This document shows positions 46,318-54,827 of a DNA stretch of 64,000 bases, one piece after another. A program made the position numbers and the translations under genes. Source of the DNA: a bacterium (GTDB lineage: Bacteria; Planctomycetota; JAFGQW01); contig JAUHXU010000001.1 in assembly GCA_030426805.1 (NCBI GenBank), positions 704,861 to 768,860 on the forward strand. Reading direction: 5' to 3'. The stretch's first letter is position 1. Every line of letters starts with the position of its first letter. The notes beneath the pieces are model-generated. The model worked only from the letters and a program-made list of their open reading frames with translations. It was not told the DNA's origin and did not search any database.

Positions 46318-49300
46318 ATGAGCCGCTCGCCCGACCCCAGCACCGCCGCCGTGCTCGCGACGTTCCTCGAGCGTTTCCTCGCCGACCAGGCGAAAGGCCG
46401 AGTGAGACCGGTCGTCGCGTATCAACGCGACTTCCCGGGGTTCGAGACGGCGATCGCACGCGAATACGCGAGCCTCACCGACCGCATCGACGAAGGGCGC
46501 ACGACCGTGGACGCCCCGCCGGACGCGCCGTTCGAGGCACCGCGCGCACCCGACGCGATCGGCCATTACCGGATCGTGCGCGAACTGGGCCGGGGTGGCC
46601 AGGGCGAGGTCTACCTCGCCGAGGACCGTCGACTGCGGCGATCCGTCGCGCTGAAAGTGCTGCGCGGCATCGCGGTCGCGAACCCCGATGGTCTGCGCCG
46701 CTTCAAGCGCGAGGCGGAATTGGCCGCGCGCCTCGATCACCCCGACGTCGCGACGGTCTACGAGAGCGGCGTGGCCGACGGGATCGCGTACCTCGCGATG
46801 CGCTTCGTCGAGGGCGACACGCTCGCGAAGCGAATCGCCGCCGAACCGCCCCCCGCGACGCGGGACGCGATCGACCGGCTGCTCGCGTTCTTCGAGCGCA
46901 TCGCCCGTGCACTCCACGCCGCGCACGAACTCGGCATCGTCCATCGCGACGTCAAACCCGGCAACGTGATCGTCACCGAGACGGGCGATCCGGTCGTCGT
47001 CGACTTCGGCCTCGCGCGAGACGTCGACGGCGACGACGACGTCCCGCTCACCGTGACCGGCGACGTCTTCGGCACGCCCCACTACATGTCGCCCGAACAA
47101 CTCGCCGACGACCCGCAACGCCTCGACCGACGCACCGACGTCTACTCGCTCGGCACCGCGCTCTACGAGGCGATGACCGGCCGGCGACCGTTCGACGCGC
47201 CGACGCGCGCGCGCCTCTACCAGCGCATCGCCAACGACCCGCCGGCCGACCCGCGCCGCCACAACCGCGCGCTCCCCCGCGAGCTGTCGATCGTCATCGC
47301 GACCGCGCTCGAGAAGCCGCGCGACCGCCGATACGACACCGCGCTCGACCTCGCCGACGAACTGCGACGCATCCGCGAACGCCGACCGATCCGAGCCCGC
47401 GCGGCCGGCCCGGTGCGCCGACTCGGGCGCTGGATCGCGCGCGAACCGGCGAAGGCCGCAGCCGGCGCGCTCGCACTCGCGTTGACCGGGTTGATCGGAT
47501 ACGGCGCGGCCGCCTGGCCGGGCATCCGACGTGACCACGCGATCGCGCAGGAGGTGCTGGACGCGAAGCAACTCGAAGCGCGGCTCCAACGCGGTTACCT
47601 GCTGCTCCACGAGCGGCGCGCGGCCGAGGCGGAGCGCATCTTCCTCGAGGCGCTCGCGATCGCCCCCGGCGACCCCGACGTCGCGACGGGACTCGACGTC
47701 GCGCGCTTCCGCCTCGCTTACGGGGGGTCGGTCGCAACGCTGGAGCCGCCCGGCGACCTCCCGCCCGGCGACGCACGCACGTGGTTCACCCGCGGCGCTC
47801 GCGCACTCGCCGTGGGCCATGCCACCGGGGACGCGGCGGCGTTCGAGCGCGCGCTGGAAGCGATGATCCGCTGCAACCTGTTCGCCGAGCGGCGCCGGCT
47901 GCTGTATCTATGCGGCCTCGCACACGCGCTCGCGCACTCGCCGCGACCCGCGTTGTCGCGCGACGTGATCGCGGCGCTCGACCGCGAAGCGCCGGACGAC
48001 CCGACCGCGCGCTACTGGGCCGCGCTCGCCGAGTCGGTCATCGACCCGGACGCGGCGTTCGCCCGCATCGAGTCGTGGATCGCCGACGGCGACCCGCTGC
48101 CGGTGACGATGCAGCTCTGCGGCCGCCTGCTCTACGCGCGCGGCGACATCGAAGAGGCGATCCGCACGTTCGAGTCCGTCATCGAACGCGCGCCCGACTA
48201 CCGCCCCGCGATGCACAACCTCGGCATCGCCTACGGGCGCGTCGGTCGCAAGCGCGATGCCCGCGCGATCTACGAGCGCCTCGTCGCGGCGCACCCGCGT
48301 CAGCCGGACGGGCTGCGCAACCTCGCGATCGCACAGCGCGAGTGCGGGGACGTCCCCGCAGCGCTGGCCACACTGAACAAGCTCGTCCTGCTCGACCCGA
48401 AACAACTCGACGTGTGGGTCGACATCGCGCGCCTCGAACGCGACGCCGGCCGATCCGACAAGGCGACGGCCGCCGCCCGACGGGCGCTCGAGATCGACCC
48501 GGACTGCGCCGAGGCGATCGCGCTGCTCGGCGATGCGAGCCGGATCGGCGGCGACGAGGCCACGGCCCTCGACCGCTACCGCGCCGCGGTCGAGAAGGAG
48601 CCGGACAACTGGCGCACGGTCGTCGCGCTGGCAAACGCGCTGTGCGACGCGAAGCAGGCGGAGGAGGCGCTGCCGGTCGCACGACGCGCGGTCACGCTGG
48701 CCCCCGACGAGGCGCTCACCCACCAGAGCCTCGGCCGCATCCTCGACCGCGTCGGACGGCCGGCGGACTCGGCGAAGGCGCACCTGCGGGCGGTCCGGCT
48801 CGACCCGATGAACGCACGCAACCACTACAACCTCGGGACCGCGCGGATGCGCGCTCGCGACACGCGCGGCGGAATCGCGGCGCTGAACAAGGCGATCGAA
48901 CTCGACCCGACCCTCGCGACCGCGCACTGCAACCTCGGGCACGCCCACTTCGCGATGAAGGCCTACACGCAGGCGCTCGCGGCGTTTCGACGCGGACACG
49001 AACTCGGCAGCGCCCAGCCGGGCTGGTCCTATCCCAGCGAGTCCTGGGTGCGGAAGGCGGAACGCCTCGTGCAACTCGAGTCGAGCCTGGACGCGGTGCT
49101 CGCCGGCGACGCGGAGGCCCCCCCGGCGGACCTGATGACGCTCGCGGACCTCGCGTTCCGCCGCGGCCGCTACGCCGACCAGGCGCACCTGGCGGGCGCG
49201 GCATTCGCGGCGGCACCGGCGCTCGCGGCCCGACCGGGGAACCGCTACAACGCGGCGTGCGCTGCGGCGCTCGCGGCAGCCGGCCGCGGAACGCTGCCCG

Positions 49301-49578
49301 ACGACTTCGGCCCGGACCGCCGTAGCGCGCTGTGGACGCAGGCGGTCGCGTGGCTCGAAGCCGATCTCGCGGCCTGGCGCGAACGGCTCGAGAAGGGCAC
49401 CGCCGGCGCGACGATCCGGGCATGGGTCCTTCGATATCGCCGCGCGACCCCGCTCGCGCCGCTCCGTTCGATCGACTCGATCGACACCGGCAGCGCCCTC
49501 CCGGAGGCGATCCGGACGCGCTGCGAGGCGCTCTGGCGCGGGTTCGACGCGCTCGCGGAGCAGGCCGCGCCGCGGTAG
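46318..49578 (+). CDS. Ser/Thr protein kinase with TPR repeats
   Basis: 1086 residues. An N-terminal region of about 80 residues precedes the kinase. The kinase has GRGGQGEVY near 91, Lys113 in VALKVL, HRDVKPGN with Asp211, DFGLARD and GTPHYMSPEQL. A membrane helix (ALALALTGLIGYGAAAW) near 385-401 anchors it. About fifteen TPR-like helices follow, such as AMHNLGIAYGRVGRKRDARA and HYNLGTARMRARDTRGGIAA. It probably senses an external signal and phosphorylates a cytoplasmic target. The divergent ECF sigma factor may be one. A weak T-run at 49593-49604 may end the transcript. Confidence 0.93.
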   Translation: MSRSPDPSTAAVLATFLERFLADQAKGRVRPVVAYQRDFPGFETAIAREYASLTDRIDEGRTTVDAPPDAPFEAPRAPDAIGHYRIVRELGRGGQGEVYLAEDRRLRRSVALKVLRGIAVANPDGLRRFKREAELAARLDHPDVATVYESGVADGIAYLAMRFVEGDTLAKRIAAEPPPATRDAIDRLLAFFERIARALHAAHELGIVHRDVKPGNVIVTETGDPVVVDFGLARDVDGDDDVPLTVTGDVFGTPHYMSPEQLADDPQRLDRRTDVYSLGTALYEAMTGRRPFDAPTRARLYQRIANDPPADPRRHNRALPRELSIVIATALEKPRDRRYDTALDLADELRRIRERRPIRARAAGPVRRLGRWIAREPAKAAAGALALALTGLIGYGAAAWPGIRRDHAIAQEVLDAKQLEARLQRGYLLLHERRAAEAERIFLEALAIAPGDPDVATGLDVARFRLAYGGSVATLEPPGDLPPGDARTWFTRGARALAVGHATGDAAAFERALEAMIRCNLFAERRRLLYLCGLAHALAHSPRPALSRDVIAALDREAPDDPTARYWAALAESVIDPDAAFARIESWIADGDPLPVTMQLCGRLLYARGDIEEAIRTFESVIERAPDYRPAMHNLGIAYGRVGRKRDARAIYERLVAAHPRQPDGLRNLAIAQRECGDVPAALATLNKLVLLDPKQLDVWVDIARLERDAGRSDKATAAARRALEIDPDCAEAIALLGDASRIGGDEATALDRYRAAVEKEPDNWRTVVALANALCDAKQAEEALPVARRAVTLAPDEALTHQSLGRILDRVGRPADSAKAHLRAVRLDPMNARNHYNLGTARMRARDTRGGIAALNKAIELDPTLATAHCNLGHAHFAMKAYTQALAAFRRGHELGSAQPGWSYPSESWVRKAERLVQLESSLDAVLAGDAEAPPADLMTLADLAFRRGRYADQAHLAGAAFAAAPALAARPGNRYNAACAAALAAAGRGTLPDDFGPDRRSALWTQAVAWLEADLAAWRERLEKGTAGATIRAWVLRYRRATPLAPLRSIDSIDTGSALPEAIRTRCEALWRGFDALAEQAAPR

Positions 49579-49635
49579 GCGGACCGAGCGCGCTTCTTTT
49601 TTCTCGGTTTCTTCGTCAACAACCGGCGCGAAGCG

Positions 49636-49789
49636 ACATGGAGAGGGTGAGGCACCGCACCTGTCTCTCCCATCATCCTCGTGGAGCGCCGCTCGTCGGC
49701 CGTGCCGCGAATAGAGGTCTCGAGGCCCACACGCCTCGGGGCCGAAACCGGGTCAGGCCTCGCCCTCGTTGGGCGAGGCCTTATTTTTT
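49636..49789 (+). ncRNA. Possible structured small RNA ending in an intrinsic terminator
   Basis: Between the kinase stop and lgt lie three clear hairpins and then a terminator, all readable on this strand. GGAGAG and CTCTCC (49640-49670) enclose GGTG and CACC. GAGC and GCTC follow near 49684-49694. CGAGGC and GCCTCG (49721-49738) come last. The lgt gene is on the other strand and the terminator has its T-run only on this one, so some plus-strand transcript ends here. It may be the tail of the kinase mRNA instead. It does not match SRP RNA, RNase P or tmRNA by eye; 6S RNA was not excluded. Confidence 0.4.
49755..49789 (+). terminator. Strong intrinsic terminator
   Basis: AGGCCTCGCCC (49755-49765) and GGGCGAGGCCT (49771-49781) form an 11-bp perfect stem with a five-base loop, followed by TATTTTTT. 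This is the clearest intrinsic terminator in the window. Confidence 0.85.
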
Positions 49790-49796
49790 GGCCGCG

Positions 49797-50645
49797 TCAG
49801 TCCGCGGCCGGTGGCGGCGGCGGCGGGACGTAACGGTCGGGCTGCGCCGGGCGACGGGCGATCACCGCGATCGCGACGACGCCGATCACGAACATCGGGA
49901 TCGTGAACGCCTGCCCTTTGCTCATCCAGCCGAAGTAGACCGGCTGGCCGACGTCCGGCTCGCGCCAGAACTCGCCGACGAATCGGCCGACGCCGTAGAG
50001 CGCGAAGAACAGAGCCATCGTCAGGCCCGGTCGGCGGTGGCGCTTGTGGATCGGCGCGAGGATCGCGAACAAGAGCAGCCCCTCGAGCACCGCAGCGTAG
50101 AGCTGGCTCGGGTGGCGTGGCGGATTCGAGCCGTCGGCCAGTCGCGCGGCCGGGAAGATCACCGCCCACGGCACGTCGGTCACCTTGCCCCACAGCTCGC
50201 CGTTGATGAAGTTCGCGACGCGGGTCATCGCGACGCCGAGCGGACCCAGGGCGCAGAGCTGGTCGCCGAGGACGAGGTAGTTCCGCTTTCGCTTCCACGC
50301 GAACAGCGCCGTCCCGACGCCGATGCCGACGATCCCGCCGTGGCTCGCCATCCCGCCCTCCCAGATGCGGAAGACGTAGAGCGGATCGCGCGCGAGCGCC
50401 TCGCCGGCGTAGAGCACCGAGTAGCCGATGCGGCCGCCGAGCACCATGCCGAGGCCGGCGTAGAGGAGCAGGTCGGACGCCTCGCCCGGCCACAGCGGCA
50501 CCCGCTTCGCGCGGGCCCAGCGGTTCAGGAACCAGTAGACCGCGAGGATGCCGAGCACGTAGGAGAGCCCGTACCAGCGGAGGCCGAAGCCCTCCCAGAA
50601 CTCGATGATGAACGGGTCGAGGTCGTGGGTCCAGTAGGCGAACAT
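49797..50645 (-). CDS. lgt: Prolipoprotein diacylglyceryl transferase
   Basis: 282 residues. It attaches diacylglycerol to the lipobox Cys of prolipoproteins in the inner membrane, a step needed for the lipoproteins seen in this window. Several membrane helices and the Lgt signature GGRIGYSVLYAGEALARDPL, then IWEGGMASHGGIVGIGVGTA, are present. GVAMTRVANFINGELWGKVT and RHPSQLYAAVLEGLLLF hold the essential Arg and the HPSQLYE-like motif (here LYA). FVGEFWREPD is the late conserved segment. The Pro-rich tail PPPPPPAAD is an extension. Start at 50645 lacks a strong ribosome site. Confidence 0.95.
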   Translation of the reverse strand: MFAYWTHDLDPFIIEFWEGFGLRWYGLSYVLGILAVYWFLNRWARAKRVPLWPGEASDLLLYAGLGMVLGGRIGYSVLYAGEALARDPLYVFRIWEGGMASHGGIVGIGVGTALFAWKRKRNYLVLGDQLCALGPLGVAMTRVANFINGELWGKVTDVPWAVIFPAARLADGSNPPRHPSQLYAAVLEGLLLFAILAPIHKRHRRPGLTMALFFALYGVGRFVGEFWREPDVGQPVYFGWMSKGQAFTIPMFVIGVVAIAVIARRPAQPDRYVPPPPPPAAD

Positions 50646-50770
50646 GCGGGAAGGTATCGGGTCGAGCCGGCGGTTCGTCAACCTTGGAGGTACGGTCGAC
50701 GGGCTGGAGGAGTCGGACGCGTCGTGCGGCATCGGGTGGGTGTACGATGCGCGGGGTTGCCGGTCGTGGG

Positions 50771-50853
50771 GATGGTGGCGTCCGGATGCGCGGGCATGTC
50801 GGACGTCTCTGCTGCCGCGTGTTGTCTTCACCCCCGGGATCGCTGCGCGATCC
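50771..50853 (+). repeat. Imperfect direct repeat, copy 1
   Basis: The sequence GATGCGCGGGCATGTCGGAC and the following CTGCTGCCGCG and TTGTCTTCAC recur with few changes at 51255-51340. This copy ends in the hairpin GATCGC-TGC-GCGATC. Confidence 0.65.
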
Positions 50854-51067
50854 GCCCCCTGAAGGGGCCTGGCGTCGTGCCAGGCGGCCCGTGCGCTCCA
50901 CGGATCGAGCGGGGCTCTGTTGGGCATCGGGCTGGCGCGCCGCAGGGCGTCGAGCGTCGTTCGCGTCAACGTGCAGCACGCGCAACGCCGTGCGAGCGAC
51001 GGGACGCCTGTTCCGAAGCGAGGACAGGGACCACTACCCGCCGCGGCTACTCTCGGCCGGCAGCAGT

Positions 51068-51121
51068 GCATCCGTTGGGCGATATCGTCGCGAAACACGA
51101 CGATATCGCTTCACGGATGCA
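51068..51121. repeat. Extended inverted repeat
   Basis: GATATCGTCG (51081-51090) pairs perfectly with CGACGATATC (51098-51107) around seven bases. Outside it TGCATCCGT (51068-51076) pairs with ACGGATGCA (51113-51121). A degenerate copy of the right half (GATATCG then CTCACGGAT) follows at 51164-51180. Possible operator or RNA hairpin. Confidence 0.65.
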
Positions 51122-51254
51122 TTCGTGCGCGAAGAGCGTCGCGTTTCTGCGCCAAGACGCGAGGATATCGGCTCACGGATTTTCTGTGCGATCCGTCAGC
51201 TACTCCAGGCCCACCACGGGCGAAGAGCGGCGCAACCGGAAACCAGCGGACGGA

Positions 51255-51340
51255 TGATGGCGTCCCAGATGCGCGGGCGTGTCGGACGTATCTGCTGCCG
51301 CGTTGTTGTCTTCACCTCCGGCTCGCTCCGCGAGGTGGTA
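51255..51340 (+). repeat. Imperfect direct repeat, copy 2
   Basis: Second copy of the element at 50771-50853, with GATGCGCGGGCGTGTCGGAC, CTGCTGCCGCG and TTGTTGTCTTCAC. Its terminal hairpin, CACCTC and GAGGTG, differs in sequence from that of copy 1 but keeps the pairing, which hints at a conserved structure. It lies 65 bases before the arginine deiminase start. Confidence 0.65.
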
Positions 51341-51404
51341 CTCGACGTGGTCGGGGCGAGACGCGATGATGCGGAGAACCGAAACCGCAATGCCCCGGAG
51401 GCCC

Positions 51405-52670
51405 ATGCTCGACGTTCGCAACGACACCGGCCGACTCCGCACCGTCCTCGTCCACGAGCCGGGCGGGGAGGTCGACCAGATGATCCCGTCGATGATGGAG
51501 GAGTTGCTCTTCGACGACATCGTCTTCGGCGCGCAAGCGCGCGAGGAGCACGCCCGCTTCCGGCAAGTGCTCGAGCGACTCGGCATCGAGGTCGTCGAAG
51601 CACTCGACCTGCTGGCCGAATCGCTCGCGTTGCCGGAGGCGCGCGCCGAGCTGCTCGCCGCGCTCGACCCGGAAGACGAGTTGCGCGCGATCCTCGACGA
51701 GGCCGACGCCCGAACGCTCGCGAGGCGGGTCGTCGAGGGCGTGCGCCGGCCGGCGGTGCGCAGTGCGAGCGACTCGGTGTTCCTGTTGCCGCCGGCGCCG
51801 AACTGGTGCTTTCAGCGCGACCCGCAGGTCGTGATCGGCGACACGGTGCTCGTGTCGGCGATGGCGACCGAGGCGCGGGCGCGCGAGGCGCTGTTGACCC
51901 GGACGATCTACCGGCATCATCCGCGGTTCGCGTCCGTCGACGTGCTGTGTGACGTCGCCGATCCGTCGCGCGACCGCCCGATGTCGGTCGGGCTGCTCGA
52001 TCCATGGGTCGAAGGCGGCGACGTCCTCGTGCTCGCGCCGGACGTCGTCGCGATCGGCTACTCGGCACGGACGAACAGCGCCGGGATCCGCGAAGTCGCC
52101 CGCGCGCTGAAGCGCCGCGACGGCGGTCCGCGCTGGCTCGTCGTCGTCGAGTTGCCCGCGCGCCGCGCCTACATGCACCTCGACACGGTGATCACGCCGA
52201 CCGATCGCGACCAGTGCCTCGTGCACGCGCCGGTCATCCTGCCGACCGGGCACGGCTCCGACCGCGCGACGGTCTACGAGGTCGATCTGCACGCAGCCGA
52301 CCTGGTCTACCGACACCTCGAGGACGATCTGCTCACAACGCTCGCGCGGCACGGCCTCGCGTTCGATCCGATCGTCTGTGGCGGCGACGACCTGGTCGAC
52401 CAGCAACGCGAACAGTGGACCGACGGCGCGAACACGCTCGCGCTCGCCCCGGGGGTCGTCACGCTCTACGAGCGCAACGTCCGGACGATCGACGCGCTCG
52501 ACCGCGCCGGCTATGCGGTGATCGGCGCCGAGTCGCTGCTCGACGGCGACGCGACGCTCGACCTCGATGCTCCGACGCGCACGTGCATCGTGATCCCGGC
52601 GAACGAACTGACGCGCGCGCGCGGCGGGCCCCACTGCCTGTCGCACGCGCTTCGACGGGACGCGGTCTGA
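51405..52670 (+). CDS. arcA: Arginine deiminase
   Basis: 421 residues, the usual size. It converts arginine to citrulline and ammonia. Motifs are TGRLRTVLVHEPGGEVDQMI at the start, then NWCFQRDPQVVIGDTVLVSA, WVEGGDVLVLAPDVVAIGYS and RTN, and AYMHLDTVIT. The catalytic Cys411 is in RARGGPHCLSHALRRD. Start 51405 has GGAGG three bases upstream; the ATG at 51390 is also possible. A longer frame from 51279 would run through the noncoding repeat and is rejected. Ornithine carbamoyltransferase and carbamate kinase are not adjacent, so it is a lone enzyme. Confidence 0.93.
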   Translation: MLDVRNDTGRLRTVLVHEPGGEVDQMIPSMMEELLFDDIVFGAQAREEHARFRQVLERLGIEVVEALDLLAESLALPEARAELLAALDPEDELRAILDEADARTLARRVVEGVRRPAVRSASDSVFLLPPAPNWCFQRDPQVVIGDTVLVSAMATEARAREALLTRTIYRHHPRFASVDVLCDVADPSRDRPMSVGLLDPWVEGGDVLVLAPDVVAIGYSARTNSAGIREVARALKRRDGGPRWLVVVELPARRAYMHLDTVITPTDRDQCLVHAPVILPTGHGSDRATVYEVDLHAADLVYRHLEDDLLTTLARHGLAFDPIVCGGDDLVDQQREQWTDGANTLALAPGVVTLYERNVRTIDALDRAGYAVIGAESLLDGDATLDLDAPTRTCIVIPANELTRARGGPHCLSHALRRDAV

Positions 52671-52686
52671 CCGAGCCGGCGCGTGT

Positions 52687-54753
52687 CTAGGCGTCGTCGT
52701 CCGCGGTGCGCGCGATCCACTCCGCGACCGCGTCGAGTTCGTCGAGCCACGGGGTCGCGACGTTGTCGGACGGTGCGCGCCAGTCGCCCCGCGGCGACAG
52801 CGAGCCACCGGAGCCGACCTTCGGCCCGTTCGGCGCACACGTGCGCTTGAACTGGCTCGTGCGGAAGAAGCGGTCGAGGAAGACGCGCAACCACGCGAGG
52901 ATCTCGTCGCGCGTGTAGTGCCGCCCCGCCTCCGCCGGGATCGACGCGGTCCACGCGTGGATCGCGAGGAACGCGACCTTCGCCGGCCGGTAGCCGCGGC
53001 GCGTGATGTAGTAGAGGCTGAAGTCGTGGAGGTCGTACGGGCCGATGATCGCCTCGGTGCGCTGCGCCGGCTCGCCCCCGTCGTCGTCGCCGGGAACGAG
53101 TTCGGGGCTGATCTCGGTGTCGACGATTCGGCGCAGGACGTCGCGCGTCTCGGGCTTGCGCTCGGCGTGCGCCGACTCCCACTCGATCAGATAGCGGATC
53201 AGCGTCTTCGGCACCGACGCGTTCACGTTGTAATGCGACATGTGGTCGCCGACGCCGTAGGTGCACCACCCCAGCGCGAGTTCGCTCAGGTCGCCGGTGC
53301 CGAGCACGAGCGCGCCGTGGTGGTTCGCGAGCCGGAACAAGTGGCTCGTGCGCTCGCCGGCCTGCACGTTCTCGAACGTCACGTCGTGCACCGGCTCGCC
53401 GTCGGCGAACGGGTGGCCGATGTCCTTGAACATCTGCTCGCACGACGGACGGATGTCGATCTCCTCGGCGTGCACCTCGAGCGCCTTCATCAGCGCCCAC
53501 GCGTTCGACTTCGTCGCGTCGGACGTCGCGTAGCCGGGCATCGTGTAGGCGAGGATGTTCGTGCGCGGCAGCTTCAGTTCGTCCATCGCGCGGCACGCGA
53601 CCAAGAGCGCCTGCGTCGAGTCGAGCCCGCCCGAGACGCCGATCACGAGCTTCGCGATCCCCGACGCGCGCAGGCGCTGCACGAGCGCACTCACCTGCAG
53701 CCGGTAGGCTTCCTCGCAGCGCTCGTCGCGGGTGGCCGGATCGGACGGCACGTACGGGTGGCGGCCGATCGACCGGCGCAACGCGACCGGCTCGCGCGCC
53801 GGCTCGAACGAGAACGCGATCTCGCGAAGCCCCGCAACGCGGTCGGCGTGGTCGGTCGCCGAGTCGACGAAGCTCGTGAAGCGGCTGCGCTCCTGCACGA
53901 GCCGATCGAGGTCGACGTCGGCGCTGATCAGTTTGCTCGCGTCCTGGAACCGCTCGGACTCCGCGAGCAGCTCGCCGTTCTCGTAGATGATGCCGTGGCC
54001 ATCCCACGCGACGTCGTTCGTCGACTCGCCGACGCCGGCCGCGGAGTAGAGATATGCGGCGAACGTCTTCGCCGACTGGTGGCCGGCGAGTTGGTGGCGG
54101 TAGCCGGCCTTCGCGATCGTGATGTTCGACGCGCTCAGGTTGCACAGCACGGTGGCGCCGCCGAGCGCGGCGTAGGTCGACGGGGGAATCGGCGTCCACA
54201 CGTCCTCGCACACCTCGGCGTGCACCGCGAAGTCGGGGTTCTCGTCGCACCGGAACACGAGGTCGGCGCCGACCGGCACGTCGTCGCCGAGGAGTCGCAC
54301 GAACGGCTCGAGGACGTCGCGCGCCGCCGCGAACTGGCGCTTCTCGTAGAACTCGCGGTAGTTCGGCAGATACGACTTCGGCGCGATGCCGAGCACCCGG
54401 CCGTTGGCGATCACGACGGCGCAGTTCAGCAGCCGGTTCGTGAACCGAAGCCCGGCACCGACGACGAGCAGCCCGGGGTTCGTCGCGGTCACCTCGACGA
54501 GCGCACGAAGACCGCGCAGCGTCGCTTGCAGCACCGCGTCCTGCTGATGCAGGTCGTCGATCGAGTAGCCCGACAGCGCGAGTTCGGGGAAGACGACGAC
54601 CGCTGCCCCGTCGCGGCTCGCCTCGGTGAACAGTCGTCCGATCTCGCGTGCATTCGCCTCGGGGTCGGCGAGGCGGACCCGCGGCACCGCGACGGCGGTG
54701 CGGACGACGTTGTGGGCGTAGATATCGAAGAAGTTGCGCGCGGCTGCGAACAT
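52687..54753 (-). CDS. nadE: Glutamine-dependent NAD+ synthetase
   Basis: 688 residues. An N-terminal nitrilase domain supplies ammonia from glutamine, with Glu in [12 protein letters not shown], Lys in [16 protein letters not shown] and Cys in [12 protein letters not shown]. The C-terminal synthetase has [20 protein letters not shown] near 340-360. [20 protein letters not shown] and [12 protein letters not shown] also match. It amidates nicotinic acid adenine dinucleotide. The length and the N-terminal [20 protein letters not shown] fit the long bacterial form. It converges on arginine deiminase with 16 bases between. Confidence 0.95.
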   Translation of the reverse strand: MFAAARNFFDIYAHNVVRTAVAVPRVRLADPEANAREIGRLFTEASRDGAAVVVFPELALSGYSIDDLHQQDAVLQATLRGLRALVEVTATNPGLLVVGAGLRFTNRLLNCAVVIANGRVLGIAPKSYLPNYREFYEKRQFAAARDVLEPFVRLLGDDVPVGADLVFRCDENPDFAVHAEVCEDVWTPIPPSTYAALGGATVLCNLSASNITIAKAGYRHQLAGHQSAKTFAAYLYSAAGVGESTNDVAWDGHGIIYENGELLAESERFQDASKLISADVDLDRLVQERSRFTSFVDSATDHADRVAGLREIAFSFEPAREPVALRRSIGRHPYVPSDPATRDERCEEAYRLQVSALVQRLRASGIAKLVIGVSGGLDSTQALLVACRAMDELKLPRTNILAYTMPGYATSDATKSNAWALMKALEVHAEEIDIRPSCEQMFKDIGHPFADGEPVHDVTFENVQAGERTSHLFRLANHHGALVLGTGDLSELALGWCTYGVGDHMSHYNVNASVPKTLIRYLIEWESAHAERKPETRDVLRRIVDTEISPELVPGDDDGGEPAQRTEAIIGPYDLHDFSLYYITRRGYRPAKVAFLAIHAWTASIPAEAGRHYTRDEILAWLRVFLDRFFRTSQFKRTCAPNGPKVGSGGSLSPRGDWRAPSDNVATPWLDELDAVAEWIARTADDDA

Positions 54754-54827
54754 CGGGCCTCCCGGTCGGCTCTATCGGAAGGATAGACCCCGCGGCTACG
54801 GCTTTCCGGCCGCTTCGGGCGCGAATC

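Larger units (their letters stand above)
50646..51404. other. Noncoding region with hairpins and imperfect repeats
   Basis: I see no convincing gene in these 759 bases. Two related stretches (50771-50853 and 51255-51340) share most of their first 65 bases. Both then form a local hairpin, GATCGC with GCGATC in the first and CACCTC with GAGGTG in the second. Between them lie further hairpins, such as CCTGGC with GCCAGG near 50870-50887, and a long dyad at 51068-51121. The region may hold a repeat element or structured RNA. Confidence 0.5.

Noticed and set aside
51279..51404. Longer arginine deiminase with a start at 51279
   Set aside because: The extra residues are translated from the repeat element and do not resemble the family; starts at 51405 or 51390 fit its known length.
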